Source: an uncultured Bifidobacterium sp. (lineage in GTDB: Bacteria; Actinomycetota; Actinomycetes; Actinomycetales; Bifidobacteriaceae). From it: a stretch of 42,188 nt of DNA. The stretch lies in assembly GCA_937874315.1 (NCBI GenBank), contig CALNAE010000117.1, forward strand, positions 1-42,188, written 5' to 3'. Made by a program: the position numbers and the translations under genes. The notes under the pieces are model-generated. The model saw only the letters and a list, made by a program, of their open reading frames with translations, was not told where the DNA came from and searched no databases. This document shows positions 41,479 through 42,188 of the stretch, piece by piece. The stretch's first letter is position 1. Each line of letters begins with the position of its first letter.

Positions 41479-42188
41479 ATGAGACGCAAGGTCGTGTTCC
41501 TCGATATCGACGGCACGCTGATCGGCAGTAATCGGCGGGTTCCACGGTCCGCCGTCGACGCGGTGCATTGTGCGCAGCAGCAGGGTCATGTGATGCTGAT
41601 CTGCACCGGTCGCTCCATTCCCGAAATCGGCCCGGAGATCATGGATCTGGGCTGTGACGGCGTCGTAGCCGTTTCCGGAGCCTATGTGGCGATCCACGAT
41701 ACGGTGATCATGAATCGGTTCATCGAGCCCGCCGTGATCACGGCGGTGTCCTCGATATTCGACCGACTCGGTGTCGACTATCTTTGGCAGTCATCGCGGG
41801 GTATGTGGGCCACCGAGACCTATATCGATCAGGTACATGACATCGAACGTTCCGCATTCGAAGGCGAACGGCGCAACAACTGGCATTCATTGGAGCGGGC
41901 GCACGAAGTGGCCCGAAAGGAGCATCGTCCACTGGGTGAGTTGGTTCCAGGCAGCAAGGGGACGTTCTTCGCGTTGCCGGAACGGGGTGTCAGCTATCAG
42001 CAGCTATGCGACGTATTGGCCGATCAGCCGCTGGATATCGTGCGCGGCTCCTTGGGCATGATCATTCCGGCCAATGGCGAGGCCACGATGCGCGGCGTGA
42101 ACAAGGCGCTTGGCCTGCAGGCGGCGGTGCGCCATCTGGGGGCATCGGTTGACGATGCCATTGCCATCGGTGACAGCGATAACGATCT
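41479..42188 (+). CDS. Cof-type HAD-superfamily phosphatase (3' end outside window)
   Basis: Sugar-phosphate or nucleotide-type phosphatase of HAD subfamily IIB. The nucleophile motif FLDIDGTLIGSN is at residues 7-18, motif II CTGRS follows (about residue 49), a conserved Lys is in MRGVNKALG, and GDSDND is present at the very end of the window. The cap domain lies between. 236 codons are visible without a stop; family members have about 260-280, so little is missing. AAGGAG (41464-41469) is 9 bases from ATG 41479. A two-codon ORF (ATG AGA TGA, 41474-41482) sits between them and overlaps the start, which could lower expression. Substrate unknown. Confidence 0.9.
   Translation, partial: MRRKVVFLDIDGTLIGSNRRVPRSAVDAVHCAQQQGHVMLICTGRSIPEIGPEIMDLGCDGVVAVSGAYVAIHDTVIMNRFIEPAVITAVSSIFDRLGVDYLWQSSRGMWATETYIDQVHDIERSAFEGERRNNWHSLERAHEVARKEHRPLGELVPGSKGTFFALPERGVSYQQLCDVLADQPLDIVRGSLGMIIPANGEATMRGVNKALGLQAAVRHLGASVDDAIAIGDSDND

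Noticed and set aside
1..42188. CRISPR arrays, insertion sequences, toxin-antitoxin or defence islands
   Set aside because: Looked for regular repeats, transposases and known cassettes on both strands; none found.

Overview
The window is high-GC, gene-dense DNA whose content points to a Bifidobacterium or a very close Bifidobacteriaceae relative. The signs are an actinobacterial FprA-type reductase, a GH2 beta-galactosidase beside ilvC, HPr without the regulatory serine, a cell-wall protein with an LAXTG sorting signal, and several starts that look leaderless. The genus call is inferred from gene content and style, not from a search. I see no phage, IS element, CRISPR array or rRNA; there is one tRNA.

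Layout, left to right. 1-7672: 3' part of a membrane-anchored HtrA protease, a TPC-type heavy-metal P-type ATPase, ferredoxin-NADP reductase, inorganic pyrophosphatase and HtpX. 7801-13920: tRNA-Gly(CCC), a GRP-family sugar transporter, a sortase-anchored surface protein, class II fructose-bisphosphate aldolase, purA and a translationally coupled pair of CrcB/Fluc fluoride channels. 14110-17074: a 28-codon leader peptide with a four-segment attenuator upstream of an MHS-family transporter, then ilvC. 17328-24290: lacZ and one amino-acid permease on the minus strand, and a second, divergent permease. 24434-25550: nrdF behind two NrdR-like boxes. 25618-30020: a MarR regulator and a heterodimeric ABC exporter that share an operator-like motif. 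30106-35904 (minus strand): two overlapping YhgE/Pip membrane-protein genes followed by a TetR regulator. 36070-39071: a CsoR-like box and a cupredoxin/CopA/YHS fusion ATPase. 39363-41245: ptsH-ptsI with a strong terminator. 41479-end: start of a Cof-type HAD phosphatase.

The strongest observation is NrdF. Aligned to the classical class Ib protein, three of its four metal-binding glutamates are replaced by Gln127, Ser187 and Lys221, while Asp96, His130, His224 and Tyr134 are kept at exactly the expected spacing. This is the QSK pattern of the metal-free, DOPA-radical class Ie enzymes. The second is the attenuator at 14110-14285: three Ile codons in the leader peptide sit so that a stalled ribosome would cover segment 1 and favour the antiterminator. 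The third is the copper ATPase, which lacks an N-terminal HMA domain. It carries a probably cytoplasmic cupredoxin-like domain instead, plus a C-terminal YHS domain that may also be translated alone from an internal start.
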